A stretch of DNA of 64,000 nucleotides from Nonomuraea jabiensis (GTDB taxonomy: Bacteria; Actinomycetota; Actinomycetes; Streptosporangiales; Streptosporangiaceae), in the NCBI RefSeq assembly GCF_014204795.1, contig NZ_JACHMB010000001.1, positions 8,258,501 through 8,322,500 of the forward strand, given 5' to 3'. Below the pieces are notes generated by a model that worked only from the letters and a program-made list of their open reading frames with translations, did no database searches and was not told the DNA's origin. The position numbers were made by a program, and so were the translations under genes. This document shows, piece after piece, positions 1 through 8,534 of the stretch (position 1 is its first letter; every line of letters starts with the position of its first letter).

Positions 1-831
1 TACTCCTCCAAGGTCACGCTCGGCGAGGAGGGGCAGGTCGTCGACCTCGACATCACCCTGTATCCCAGCAGCAACGACATTTCCGGCGTCGTCAGGGACA
101 GCTCGGGCAGACCCCTGCCCGGGGTGAGCGTGGCCGTCATGGACCGCAACATCGCGGCCGCGACCACGGACGGGACCGGCGCCTACCGGCTGACCGGCGT
201 CCACGGCGGCACCCAGTGGATCCAGGTGTTCGCCCGGGCCTGCGAGGTGATCGTCCAGAAGCGGCTGACGGTCACCGGCGACCTGGTCGTCGACCTGACC
301 CAGGGCATGCCCGTCGACGACTCCGGCTTCGCCTGCACGCGCAAGCCGCGCGCGTGGGTCGAGGGCACCGAGGTGATCGACGTCAACGCGTCCACCAGCG
401 CGATGGTGCCGCTGCCGTTCTCCTTCCCGCTCTCCGGCGACACCTTCACCAGCGTCGGTGTCACGGGTCTCGGCATGCTGCTCTTCTACGACGCGCTGAC
501 TGGCGAGTGGTCCTGGGCCGCCCCGTACACCGACAACCTGGCCTACGACGAGCAGTCCTCGGTACGCACCGCGACGGTGAACGGCGCGTTCGTCGTCGAG
601 TGGCGCGGCGTCCTGCTCAAGGGCACCGGTCTGCGCCTCACCTTCGAGGCGGTGCTCCATCCCGATGGGCGCATGATGTTCCAGTACGGCGACCTGCCCG
701 ACGACCCGCGGATCCGCAACGGGGAGGGCGTCGTGGCGGTGTCGAACGCCTACGGGCCCGACGTGCTGCTGATCCGCGGCACCCTCGACCCGGAGACGGC
801 CTTCGAGGTCCGCCCAGCCCCTCAGGCGTGA
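1..831 (+). CDS. Secreted protein with carboxypeptidase-regulatory-like domain, C-terminal part (5' truncated by window)
   Basis: The frame is open from the first base, so at least 276 residues of a longer protein are visible and the start lies outside the window. The first 100 residues contain a segment of the type ISGVVRDSSGRPLPGVSV followed by TTDGTGAYRLTGV, the usual signature of a carboxypeptidase regulatory-like (CarboxypepD_reg) beta-sandwich. The rest is beta-rich, with no catalytic motif that I recognise. Such C-terminal tails are common on secreted actinobacterial proteases and other large exported proteins, so an extracellular role is likely, but the catalytic part, if any, is upstream. 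The gene converges with the subtilase gene, and a strong hairpin separates them. Confidence 0.7.
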   Translation, partial: YSSKVTLGEEGQVVDLDITLYPSSNDISGVVRDSSGRPLPGVSVAVMDRNIAAATTDGTGAYRLTGVHGGTQWIQVFARACEVIVQKRLTVTGDLVVDLTQGMPVDDSGFACTRKPRAWVEGTEVIDVNASTSAMVPLPFSFPLSGDTFTSVGVTGLGMLLFYDALTGEWSWAAPYTDNLAYDEQSSVRTATVNGAFVVEWRGVLLKGTGLRLTFEAVLHPDGRMMFQYGDLPDDPRIRNGEGVVAVSNAYGPDVLLIRGTLDPETAFEVRPAPQA

Positions 832-846
832 AGCGCCCGGCGGCCG

Positions 847-880
847 CCCGCCGTACCGCTCGACGACGCGGTACGGCGGG
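847..880. terminator. Bidirectional hairpin terminator between convergent genes
   Basis: A perfect 12-bp inverted repeat, CCCGCCGTACCG at 847-858 and its reverse complement at 869-880, encloses a 10-nt loop. It lies between the stop codons of two convergent genes (831 and 914). There is no T tract, which is usual for terminators in high-GC actinobacteria. Confidence 0.75.
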
Positions 881-913
881 AGGTCGATGTGCGGGGACGG
901 GCCCCGCACGTCC

Positions 914-3900
914 TCAACGGGCGATGCGGTAGGCGCGGATGATCGTCTGGTCGACGGTGTTGCCCGAGCTGTCGGTGGATCTGGCGCGCAGCGACACGAA
1001 TCCGTCCGACGCCGGGTGCTGAAGAAGGAGCATGCCCTTCCCGCCGGAGCGCAGCGCCTTCGCCGTCTTCCACGTCATTCCGTCGTCATAGGAGACGTCC
1101 GCGGAAAGAGCGGCCACGGGGCCGGCCGCCGATCCGGCCTGCGTCCGTACGGTGAACGGAACGGTGAACGGCCCTCCCGCGGGCGCGGCGTTCTGCCCGT
1201 CCAGCGCGGGAGCGAACCCGACGACCGACAGCGGCAGCGCCGTCCGCTCCCCGGCCTGGACCTGGGCGGAGCGGAACGTCCAGGCGACCGTGGTACGGGT
1301 GGACAGCGTGGAGTCCGGCCCCCGCTCGGTCTCGGCCACCAGCCGGTACTGCGCGTCGGCGGGCGGCACCTCGACCCTGCCGAACAGGCTCTGCCCTTCG
1401 GCCACGACCTGGCCGTCGCGATAGAGAATGCTGCGTTGCCTCGACGTCACGCCATGTCCGGGCCGCCCGGCGCCGTCGCCGTACATGAGCGGCTGGTACA
1501 GCAGCACGTTGCCGGTCCGCGTGGCCACCGGGGCCTCCGTGACGTTGTTGACCAGGGACGGCCCGAAGACGCCGCGGTTCCACTTCTCGGTGTAGGTGCC
1601 TCCCGCCTCGTACCGGGTCGGAGCCGAGTCCACGAACCCGAACTCGCTGGTGGTCTGCTCCCTGAGCCCGTGCCGCCAGCGGATGCCGTCGCCGGTGTTG
1701 ACGTACTCCGTGTGCGTGAACGGGGCGCGGAAATCGGTCATGAACCGGATGCCGAAGAACTGGCCTTCGGCGGGCACTGCGGTGCTCGCCACCTCGATCG
1801 TCGCGCCGGTCCGTTGTACGGAGTGATCGCGGCGGACCGTCGCCAGTTCCTTGCGCGAGACGTCCCTGGTGAATCCCGTGGGCACGCCGCCGCGTACGAA
1901 CCACGCCGTCCGGTAGGCCGACGGGCTGCCGTGCACGCTGCCGTCCGGCCCCGGCGTGGCCCACTGGCCGGCGACCCTGGTGAGGATGTCGTACGTCTGC
2001 GGCGGGCCCAGCTGCGCGACGGAGATCCGGTCGAAGGAGCGAGCCACCAGTCCAGCGGACATCTCGCCGTCCAGCGTGTCGCGGGAGTAGGTCACATCGC
2101 TGAGCAAGGGGATGGCCGACGCGTCCGGCACGCGTACGGAGAACGGGCGGGCGAGGCCCGCGTCGAGCACGACCGTCTGCGGCGCGTCCAGCCGCAGGCC
2201 CGGATGGACCAGTAGGGTGGAGCCCGCGGCCGAATCGGTGACGCTCTCGACCAGGTACGTGCCCTCGGGCAGCCGCAGGGTCACCGTGCCCGCCGTACCG
2301 CCGACCTCGATCGGCGACACGTCCGCCGTGTTCACGTCCGTTCTCGTGACGGTCGTGAGTCCTGTGACCTGCTTCAAGGTCAGCTCATGGCTCTCCACCT
2401 CCTTCACGACACCGGCCGGTGTGCTGACGGACACCCCGCCGTCCGCGGTCGCCTCCACGTAGCCCCCCACGAACCCGTCCGCCACGTCGGCGCGCGTGTC
2501 GGCGGTGACGGAAACCTCGGCCTCGCCGTTCGCCGGCACGGTCACCGTGTCCGGTGTCACCGACAGGAGCGACGCGGGCAGGGCATCGCCGCGCTCGCCG
2601 ACCGCCCGGGTCGAGAGCCTGAGCGTCACTGGTGCGGAGCCGGTGTTGCGGTAGGTCACCTTCCGGGTGATCGGCTGGTCGTCACCGTGAGGCCACGGCT
2701 GCACGCCGAAGCTCACGGCGCTGGGGAACGCGGTCACCGACGTGGACGTCGCGCGGGCCACGTCCACCCGCCCGGCGCCCTGGGAGTAGACGCCGGCGTC
2801 GGGCATCGGGCGGGCTGTCCCCATCAACGCGGCTTTCAGCGTCTCCGGCCGCCAGTCCGGGTGCTGGCCGGCGAGCAGGGCCGCCGATCCGGACACGTGG
2901 GGGGTGGCCATCGAGGTGCCGGTCATGGACGTGTACGCACCCTCGCCGGGCGAGTCCTTGCTCCTGGCCGCCTCGATGCCGACTCCTGGCGCGGTGATGT
3001 CGGGTTTGAGCGCGGAGTCGCCGGTGCGCGGGCCCCGGCTGGAGAAAGCGGCCAGCCGGTCGGAGCTGTCCACGGCGCCCACGGTGAGCGCCGCGTCCGC
3101 GCTCGCCGGGGAGCCGATGGTGCCGGGCTTGCCGAAGTTGCCGGCGGCGGCGACGAAGAGGATGCCGTACCGCTCGGTCAACGTCTGGACGGCCTGTTCC
3201 ATGGGGTCCAGGCCGGGCGTGTCGGTGGTGCCGAGGCTCACGTTGACGATCTTGGCGCCTTGGTCGGCGGCCCACTGCATGCCCGCCACGATCGCGGACT
3301 CGTGGCAGGACGTGTCGGAGCACACCTTGGCGTCCAGCAGCGTCGCGCCGGGCGCGACCCCTCGGCGCGCGCCGTTGCCGGCGATCGTCGAGGCGACGTG
3401 GGTGCCGTGCCCGACCAGGTCGCGCTCGTCGCCATCTCCGGAAAAGTTCTCCCGTGCGATGACTTTTCCGGATAAATCGGGGTGGGTGGCGTCGATGCCG
3501 GTGTCGAGGACCGCCACCTTCACCCCGGCCCCCGTGTGGCCCTTCTCCCAGGCTTCCGGGGCCCCGATCTGCTTGACGCTGGTCTCCAGTGACAGCTTCG
3601 CCTTGCCGTCCAGCCAGATCCGCGCCGTCGGAGTGGCCATGAGGTCTTGCCACAGGCGGCCGGAATCCCGGTTCACGCTGCTCCGCCGTACGGCCATGCC
3701 GTTGACGGAGGGGAGCCCGCGAACCACCTCGACATCCCGGACGGGCGGCCGGCTCCTGATCGCGGTGCCGGAGTCGGTGACGATCAGGCGGAGCTCGGGC
3801 CCGGACTCGAGGAGGGTGTGCACGTCGAACAGGCGCGGGTCGAGGCGGCCCGCGCGGATCAGCGCAAACGCGTCGCTCGGCACGACCCGTAACCGGCCGC

Positions 3901-4165
3901 CGATCCGCTGGGTGGCGAACGTGATCGCGTCACGGCCCGGGCCGGGGCTCACCCGCGCGCCGCCCTCATCGACCGTCACCCGGTCTCCGGTGATCAGCGT
4001 CATCGTGCCCCCGGCCACCGGGGCACCCTCGGCGGCCTGCGCGGTGTTCACGCCGCCCGAGACCAGGAGCGTGATAGCTGCCAAGGCGGCCGAACCGCTG
4101 CGCACGGCCTTCACGCGAAGGCGGTCTCCAGGCGAAGGCCCGGCGATGATCCGTTTGGAAGTCAT
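914..4165 (-). CDS. Secreted S8 family serine peptidase (subtilisin-like)
   Basis: A large extracellular subtilase of about 1083 residues. The full catalytic triad is visible, numbered from the ATG at 4165: Asp near 221 in VAVLDTGID, His near 253 in GHGTHVAS, and Ser near 418 in GTSMATPHVSG. The oxyanion Asn sits in the motif AAAGN. An N-terminal signal peptide (SAALAAITLLVSGGVNTAQA) is followed by a propeptide-like region of about 170 residues. After the peptidase domain come several hundred residues of beta-rich C-terminal domains. The ATG at 4165 has GGAGG only one base upstream, so a GTG at 4114, preceded by GGAGA and starting directly at the signal peptide, is an equally good start. The gene is transcribed divergently from an ECF sigma factor, which could control it. 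Substrate unknown. Confidence 0.93.
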   Translation of the reverse strand: MTSKRIIAGPSPGDRLRVKAVRSGSAALAAITLLVSGGVNTAQAAEGAPVAGGTMTLITGDRVTVDEGGARVSPGPGRDAITFATQRIGGRLRVVPSDAFALIRAGRLDPRLFDVHTLLESGPELRLIVTDSGTAIRSRPPVRDVEVVRGLPSVNGMAVRRSSVNRDSGRLWQDLMATPTARIWLDGKAKLSLETSVKQIGAPEAWEKGHTGAGVKVAVLDTGIDATHPDLSGKVIARENFSGDGDERDLVGHGTHVASTIAGNGARRGVAPGATLLDAKVCSDTSCHESAIVAGMQWAADQGAKIVNVSLGTTDTPGLDPMEQAVQTLTERYGILFVAAAGNFGKPGTIGSPASADAALTVGAVDSSDRLAAFSSRGPRTGDSALKPDITAPGVGIEAARSKDSPGEGAYTSMTGTSMATPHVSGSAALLAGQHPDWRPETLKAALMGTARPMPDAGVYSQGAGRVDVARATSTSVTAFPSAVSFGVQPWPHGDDQPITRKVTYRNTGSAPVTLRLSTRAVGERGDALPASLLSVTPDTVTVPANGEAEVSVTADTRADVADGFVGGYVEATADGGVSVSTPAGVVKEVESHELTLKQVTGLTTVTRTDVNTADVSPIEVGGTAGTVTLRLPEGTYLVESVTDSAAGSTLLVHPGLRLDAPQTVVLDAGLARPFSVRVPDASAIPLLSDVTYSRDTLDGEMSAGLVARSFDRISVAQLGPPQTYDILTRVAGQWATPGPDGSVHGSPSAYRTAWFVRGGVPTGFTRDVSRKELATVRRDHSVQRTGATIEVASTAVPAEGQFFGIRFMTDFRAPFTHTEYVNTGDGIRWRHGLREQTTSEFGFVDSAPTRYEAGGTYTEKWNRGVFGPSLVNNVTEAPVATRTGNVLLYQPLMYGDGAGRPGHGVTSRQRSILYRDGQVVAEGQSLFGRVEVPPADAQYRLVAETERGPDSTLSTRTTVAWTFRSAQVQAGERTALPLSVVGFAPALDGQNAAPAGGPFTVPFTVRTQAGSAAGPVAALSADVSYDDGMTWKTAKALRSGGKGMLLLQHPASDGFVSLRARSTDSSGNTVDQTIIRAYRIAR

Positions 4166-4340
4166 ACCTCCTCTTGGTAAGACGTCATTTCCTTGTTCAC
4201 CGCGGACCCCTCGGAACGCCTGCCACTGGACGAAGCGTGAAGAACAATCCGGCGTCTCACCAAGTACGGGATGTGAGCCATCAACCATCAGAACGGTGCA
4301 CCCCACCCCGATTGAGCCGGCCTTCGAGAATGGGGGGCGC

Positions 4341-4946
4341 GTGAGTGTATTGCGGGACGCCGGCCATCCCCCGCGCGAAATCGACGACGCACACGTGATC
4401 CAGCAGTCGCTTCGCCTTCCCGACCGTTTCTCGGTCCTTTACGACCGTTACTTCATGGAGATCCACCGGTACGTGGGCGGCCGGCTCGGCACGCAGACCG
4501 CCGACGATCTGACCGCAGAGGTCTTCCTGGCGGCGTTCCGCGGCCGCGCCGGATTCGACGGACGGCGCGGCGTCGTGCGCGGCTGGCTGTACGGCATCGC
4601 CACCAACATCATCGCCCAGCACCGCAAGAGCGAGTCACGGCGCCTGGAGATCCTGCAGCGAACGCCACAGCAGGACGCGGTCGAGGCAGGCCACGAAGAC
4701 CTGGTGGCCCACCGGATGTCGGCCGTGGACCTGCGCGGGCACCTCGCCGCCGCGCTCAACGCGATCTCCGACGCCGACCGCGACGTGCTGCTGCTCGTCG
4801 CGATCGCGGAGCTGAGCTACGAGGAGGTCGCACAGGCGCTTGGCATACCTGCTGGAACCGTCGGATCCCGGCTCAACCGGGCCCGCAAGAAGCTGCGAGC
4901 CGCCCTGGGCGGAGCCCACCCCATGTTGGGAGACTCAGATGGATGA
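4341..4946 (+). CDS. ECF-type RNA polymerase sigma factor
   Basis: A 201-residue sigma-70 family protein of extracytoplasmic-function size. Region 2 is recognisable at about residues 30-90 (RFSVLYDRYFMEIHRYVGGR, then DDLTAEVFLAAF and GWLYGIATNI). Region 4 is at about 135-190 (ALNAISDADRDVLLLVAIAE, LSYEEVAQALGIPAGTVGSR, LNRARKKLR), ending in the helix-turn-helix that reads -35 elements. The GTG start at 4341 follows a G-rich run (TGGGGGGC). Its stop overlaps the next gene by 8 bp, so the two are translationally coupled. The partner encodes a single-pass membrane protein of a type often found downstream of sigma factors, which suggests a sigma/anti-sigma pair sensing an envelope signal. No dedicated promoter motif was identified. 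Confidence 0.9.
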   Translation: MSVLRDAGHPPREIDDAHVIQQSLRLPDRFSVLYDRYFMEIHRYVGGRLGTQTADDLTAEVFLAAFRGRAGFDGRRGVVRGWLYGIATNIIAQHRKSESRRLEILQRTPQQDAVEAGHEDLVAHRMSAVDLRGHLAAALNAISDADRDVLLLVAIAELSYEEVAQALGIPAGTVGSRLNRARKKLRAALGGAHPMLGDSDG

Positions 4947-6093
4947 CCTGACCGCGATCAAGGAACTGCTCGCCGTGCCGCCGCCCGCCCCGGACGTGAT
5001 CGAGGACGGCAGGGCACGGATGGCCGCCGCGTACGCCGACTCGCCTGCCCCTCGCCGCCTGGGCACCCACCGCAGAACCGCCAGATGGACCGCCCTCGCC
5101 GCGGCCGCGCTGGGGACAGCGGCCGCGGTAACCGCCGTCGTCACGCCGGGCGCCGTCACGCCGGGCGCCGTCACGCCGGGCGCCGTCACGCCGGGCGCCG
5201 TCACGCCGGGCGCCGTCACGCCGGGAGCCGTCACGCCGGGAGGCGTCACGCCGGGCGACCCGGCCGTCTCCCGCTCCGCCGACCCGCTGTCGGCTCGGCA
5301 GATCTTCCTGGCCGCCGCGACCTCGGTCTCGAAGGCGCCCGCCGCCGAGGGCGCGTACTGGGTGCGAAGCGGGGTGGCCGGCAAACAACGCCTCGAACCG
5401 AGCGGCCGGTACACGCTGGAAGCGAGGTCCTCCACGGACATCTGGATCGCGCGCGACCGCGGCAAGCCCACCTGGTACATCACCCGGAACCTGGGCGTGA
5501 AGCCCGCGACGCCTCAGGACGAGCAGGCGTGGCGAGCAGCGGGCTCGCCGAGCAGCTGGACGTATTCCGGCCTGCCAGGCAGGGCAGTGACCTTGCGCAC
5601 CAAGCCGGACGAACCCGTGACCGCCCGCCAGGACGGCGAGGGTTCGATGGGATTCCTGGCGAACAAGCCCATGACGCGCGCCGAACTGGCCAAGCTGCCG
5701 ACCACCCCGGAGGGCCTGCGCGAGTATCTGGAACCGTTGGTGACCGAGCAGCACGGCACGGAACCCGTGAACGCGGACGCCGAACTCTACGAAACCGGCG
5801 TGCGCCTCCTCATGAACCTTCCGGCCTCCCCCGAGACGAGGGCGGCAGCGTACCGCATGCTCGCCTCACTTCCTGGTACGACGGCGGAAGGCCAGGTCAC
5901 GGACCCGCTCGGCCGTACGGGCCAGGCCGTCAGCCGCCGGCTCGCCAATGGGACGGATCGGATCATCGTCGACGCGGAGACCGGGGAACCGCTGGCCTTC
6001 GAATCAACCATCAAGGGAATACGCACGTTCGAAGCGATCAAGAAGACCGGCTGGACGAACGAACAACCCCCGCTGCCGCCCGGCAACCAATAG
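4939..6093 (+). CDS. Membrane-anchored anti-sigma-like protein (CU044_5270-type) with VTPGA repeat
   Basis: A 384-residue protein starting at the ATG at 4939, inside the end of the sigma factor gene. The first 40 residues (MDDLTAIKELL, APDVIEDGRARMAAAY) form the short cytoplasmic part typical of proteins annotated as CU044_5270 family. One membrane helix (about residues 45-66) follows, then an extracytoplasmic domain of about 300 residues. Directly outside the membrane is a tandem array of eight five-residue units (VTPGA six times, then VTPGG and VTPGD), encoded by 15-bp repeats at 5140-5259. I infer that the protein holds the sigma factor at the membrane. There is no zinc-binding anti-sigma (ZAS) HxxxCxxC motif, so the release mechanism is unknown. 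Confidence 0.75.
   Translation: MDDLTAIKELLAVPPPAPDVIEDGRARMAAAYADSPAPRRLGTHRRTARWTALAAAALGTAAAVTAVVTPGAVTPGAVTPGAVTPGAVTPGAVTPGAVTPGGVTPGDPAVSRSADPLSARQIFLAAATSVSKAPAAEGAYWVRSGVAGKQRLEPSGRYTLEARSSTDIWIARDRGKPTWYITRNLGVKPATPQDEQAWRAAGSPSSWTYSGLPGRAVTLRTKPDEPVTARQDGEGSMGFLANKPMTRAELAKLPTTPEGLREYLEPLVTEQHGTEPVNADAELYETGVRLLMNLPASPETRAAAYRMLASLPGTTAEGQVTDPLGRTGQAVSRRLANGTDRIIVDAETGEPLAFESTIKGIRTFEAIKKTGWTNEQPPLPPGNQ
5140..5259 (+). repeat. 15-bp coding minisatellite, 8 units
   Basis: Eight head-to-tail 15-bp units of GTCACGCCGGGCGCC, nearly identical at nucleotide level (only the last units differ, at a few bases). The low synonymous divergence points to recent expansion or ongoing homogenisation. 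The array encodes a Pro/Gly/Val stalk immediately outside the membrane helix. Confidence 0.9.
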
Positions 6094-6488
6094 TCACCTC
6101 TCCACCGCCACCCGCACGCCCCAACGCCCAGGCCACAGCTCCGCACCCGCCACCGGCACCGCAACGGTGGCCTCGCCCCCCAGCCGTGCAGGAACCGCAG
6201 CCGCCACCCACCCGCCCGCCGCCGTGCCTCCACCTGGGCATTGGCGATCGCGCGGCACGCTGGCGCGGGCCTCGCGCGCTCGCTGCGGCGCCGTTGGGTC
6301 GGCAGCACGCTGCGCGCCACCCCGTACAGCCATCCGGTCTCGCTGCCCCGTCCCGGCCGGTAGGTGTGCCGGGAGTGCAGTGCCACTAGGTAGGGACATC
6401 GTTGTCCGGGGTTGCCAAGCTCGGCTGCTAGCTGATCGTCAGGCGAGTAGTTTGGCTGGGATTGCCCGCGACGGTGAAGGAGCCGCCG
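6094..6488. other. 395-nt gap without a convincing gene
   Basis: Very C-rich on the plus strand. On the minus strand one reading phase ends with a peptide that looks beta-sheet-like (ATVAVPVAGAELWPGRW), which could be the decayed end of an older gene, but I cannot assign it. The last 15-20 bases carry the ribosome-binding site of the next gene (GAAGGAG near 6476). Confidence 0.4.
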
Positions 6489-6953
6489 ATGACCACTGAC
6501 CCGACGATGACCCGGATCGGCCAGGGGGTGGAGTTACATCACCACCGAGGTGAGCGTGAAGCTGCTCGCGACTTGTTCGCGCAGATCTGGGACGACATCG
6601 GCGGCGAGCAAGGCGACCCGCTGCATGTTTGCGTCCTTGCCCACTCGATGGCCGACGTGCAGGACGACGTGCACCAGGAGCTGATGTGGGATCTGCGGGC
6701 GCTCGCCGCCGCCGATCTGGTCACCGATGAGCGGGTGGCCCAAGCCGGGGTGCCGCTCTCAGTGGCCGGCCTGTATCCGTCGCTGCACCTCAACCTGAGC
6801 GACTGCTATCGCAAGCTGGGCGATCTCGGCCGCGCCCGTGAGCACCTCCAGCAGGCGCGGGCGCAGATCGGCGCGCTTGGCGACGACGATTACGGGCGGC
6901 TCATCAAGGGTGGCCTGGAGCAACTGGCCGAACAGTTGGGTGAGACCACCTGA
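6489..6953 (+). CDS. TPR-like helical protein
   Basis: A 154-residue soluble protein. The ATG at 6489 is chosen because GAAGGAG lies about 8 bases upstream. The whole sequence is amphipathic helix. The C-terminal third (LYPSLHLNLSDCYRKLGDLG, then RAREHLQQAR) matches the spacing of a tetratricopeptide repeat hairpin, and the N-terminal part (REAARDLFAQIWDDIG) looks like another. Proteins of this size and sequence type are frequent in Streptosporangiales and have no known function; TPR units normally bind partner proteins. The short ORF and the Cys-rich protein that follow are closely spaced and may be co-transcribed. Confidence 0.7.
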   Translation: MTTDPTMTRIGQGVELHHHRGEREAARDLFAQIWDDIGGEQGDPLHVCVLAHSMADVQDDVHQELMWDLRALAAADLVTDERVAQAGVPLSVAGLYPSLHLNLSDCYRKLGDLGRAREHLQQARAQIGALGDDDYGRLIKGGLEQLAEQLGETT

Positions 6954-6972
6954 CCGCGCCCCGGCGCTCTCC

Positions 6973-7122
6973 ATGGAGCAGCGTCGCGCATGCCTGAAAC
7001 AGCTGGTCATGCTGCAGAAGGTGACCATTCACCACCTGGGCCGGGCGCTGACCGGCGAGGAGGCCGGCCGGCTGCGGGCACTGACGCCGTATCTTGACGA
7101 GGCGATCACCCGGGCAATGTGA
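6973..7122 (+). CDS. Small helical protein of 49 residues, unknown function
   Basis: A short ORF starting MEQRRACLKQLVMLQKVTIH and ending in LRALTPYLDEAITRAM. It begins 19 bases after the TPR-like gene. Its TGA stop at 7120-7122 overlaps the GTG start of the next gene at 7119 (GTGA, 4-bp overlap), the classic arrangement for translational coupling, and this is the main reason for calling it real. There is no strong ribosome-binding site before the ATG, which weakens the case. No homologous family recognised. Confidence 0.5.
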   Translation: MEQRRACLKQLVMLQKVTIHHLGRALTGEEAGRLRALTPYLDEAITRAM

Positions 7123-8171
7123 TCGTGCGCGACGACGAAGGAGGCTGCTTGGTCGTTTTCGCCTGTGCGGAGTGCGGCGCCGTGGTGACCGCGCGGGTGG
7201 CCCGGGTGGCGCTTCCCGACCACTCTGGCCAGAAGTACGGCCATGCCCTGCTCCCCGGTCTTCTGGAACCAGGAACGTACGTGGTGGACCCTGGAGACGG
7301 CCGGCCTTGGACACCATTGGAGCCCGAGCCCGAAGAGCACGGCGTCCGACTGCAGACATTCGTCATCTCGGGATCCCCGAACAGGATCGGGATCGCGCCA
7401 GGCGACGTCCGCGGAACCGTCTTCATCCCCGAGAGGTTAGGCGGCTGCTGCTGTGGCTGGGACGGCCAGTACGGTCCCAACCTGGCGTGCGCGGGGTGCG
7501 GCCGCCCGGTGGCGACCCGCGTCGACGACTGCGGGTTCTGGCAGGTGGTGTGGCTGGAGCCGGACGCCGTACGTCCTGTCGCCGTCGACGGCCCCGTCCA
7601 GCGGGTGATGGACTGGCTGGAACTGCCGAGCACGCCGCCCGTTGATCCGCTTGGTTTCTGGAGCCCGCGGTGGGAGGCCGCGGTCGCGGTGGCACTGGCG
7701 CACCTGCTGGCGGTCTCGGGTGGCAAGCGGGTGTCCGTCCCGGAGGGTCCTGTCGCAGAGGCGTTTCGCCGGGCGATCGACGTTCTGCTCCCTCCCGGCC
7801 CACCAGAACGGCACCTCGTCCTGGCCGGGCCCGGCCTGCCCGCCGCGATCACGGACATCGCCCTGGTGCCGCGGCATCCGCAGACCGGTGAGGTGTGGCC
7901 GCGCGACGCGGAAGCGGTGGTGCCGCTGGCCGCGGACGTGTGGACGTACCTGGCCTGCAACGATGATCGGCGGCTCGTGCCGGCGGCGTACGGGATGCCT
8001 GCCGGCGTTCGCCGGGATGATCCGCCCCCGCTGCTGCCGCGCCGTCTTTTCCGTCCTGATGGGCGGGTGTTCCTCAGGGCGCTGGAGCGGCTGGCGACGG
8101 TTCGGCAGCCGTGGTTGCGCCGCATCCAGGACCGGGTGCAAGACCGCCCGTACCTGGACCCGTTCGTGTAG
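7119..8171 (+). CDS. Cys-rich protein of unknown function with CxxC motifs
   Basis: 350 residues from the GTG at 7119, coupled to the preceding short ORF. A TTG at 7149 with AAGGAGG four bases upstream is a good alternative and would remove 10 residues. Two zinc-knuckle-like Cys groups are visible: CAEC near residue 16 and CCCGW followed by CAGC near residues 108-128. The middle and C-terminal parts have no recognised motif; one hydrophobic helix (WEAAVAVALAHLLAV) is too short and charged at its edges to be a clear membrane segment. The paired CxxC motifs suggest one structural metal site. Function unknown. Confidence 0.65.
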   Translation: MIVRDDEGGCLVVFACAECGAVVTARVARVALPDHSGQKYGHALLPGLLEPGTYVVDPGDGRPWTPLEPEPEEHGVRLQTFVISGSPNRIGIAPGDVRGTVFIPERLGGCCCGWDGQYGPNLACAGCGRPVATRVDDCGFWQVVWLEPDAVRPVAVDGPVQRVMDWLELPSTPPVDPLGFWSPRWEAAVAVALAHLLAVSGGKRVSVPEGPVAEAFRRAIDVLLPPGPPERHLVLAGPGLPAAITDIALVPRHPQTGEVWPRDAEAVVPLAADVWTYLACNDDRRLVPAAYGMPAGVRRDDPPPLLPRRLFRPDGRVFLRALERLATVRQPWLRRIQDRVQDRPYLDPFV

Positions 8172-8531
8172 ACCCAGATCTACTGGGACCCCCACACCCG
8201 TAGGGACGCGTCTGAGGTTGTCGTCACCGCCTGAGCGGCGTGCCGGTCCGGCGCGGCGCTCGGGTCCCTGGTCCAGTCACGTAAGAGGAGCCATGTCCCG
8301 GAACGGGGGTGGTGGGCCCGTAGGCATGGCAGAGTCGCCTCTACCCGCACGTGGCGTGTGGAGGAGGGCTTGGAAACGCGCAGTAGGTACAGCTGCACGG
8401 GTTGACAGCCCGAGCCCTTGCACGCCTTGGGCGGGACGGGACCTGGGCGAACAGGCAGGCTTTGACCTCTGGGTAGGAGCGCCCGCACCGCCCTGCCGTG
8501 CCCGTCGGCTCTCCAGACATTAGGGTCTGCC
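8172..8531. other. 360-nt gap, nothing recognised
   Basis: I found no coding signature, strong hairpin or repeat here. It precedes the GTG/ATG start of the next unknown gene and probably holds its promoter, but no convincing -10/-35 pair stands out. Confidence 0.4.
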
Positions 8532-8534
8532 GTG

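Noticed and set aside
914-2215. Long plus-strand ORF opposite the subtilase gene
   Set aside because: Its composition is Arg/Gly/Ala-rich and it is fully antisense to the subtilase with a visible catalytic triad; such frames are a by-product of high GC.
3238-3435. Small antisense ORFs inside the subtilase gene
   Set aside because: No start signal, and they lie within a confident coding region.
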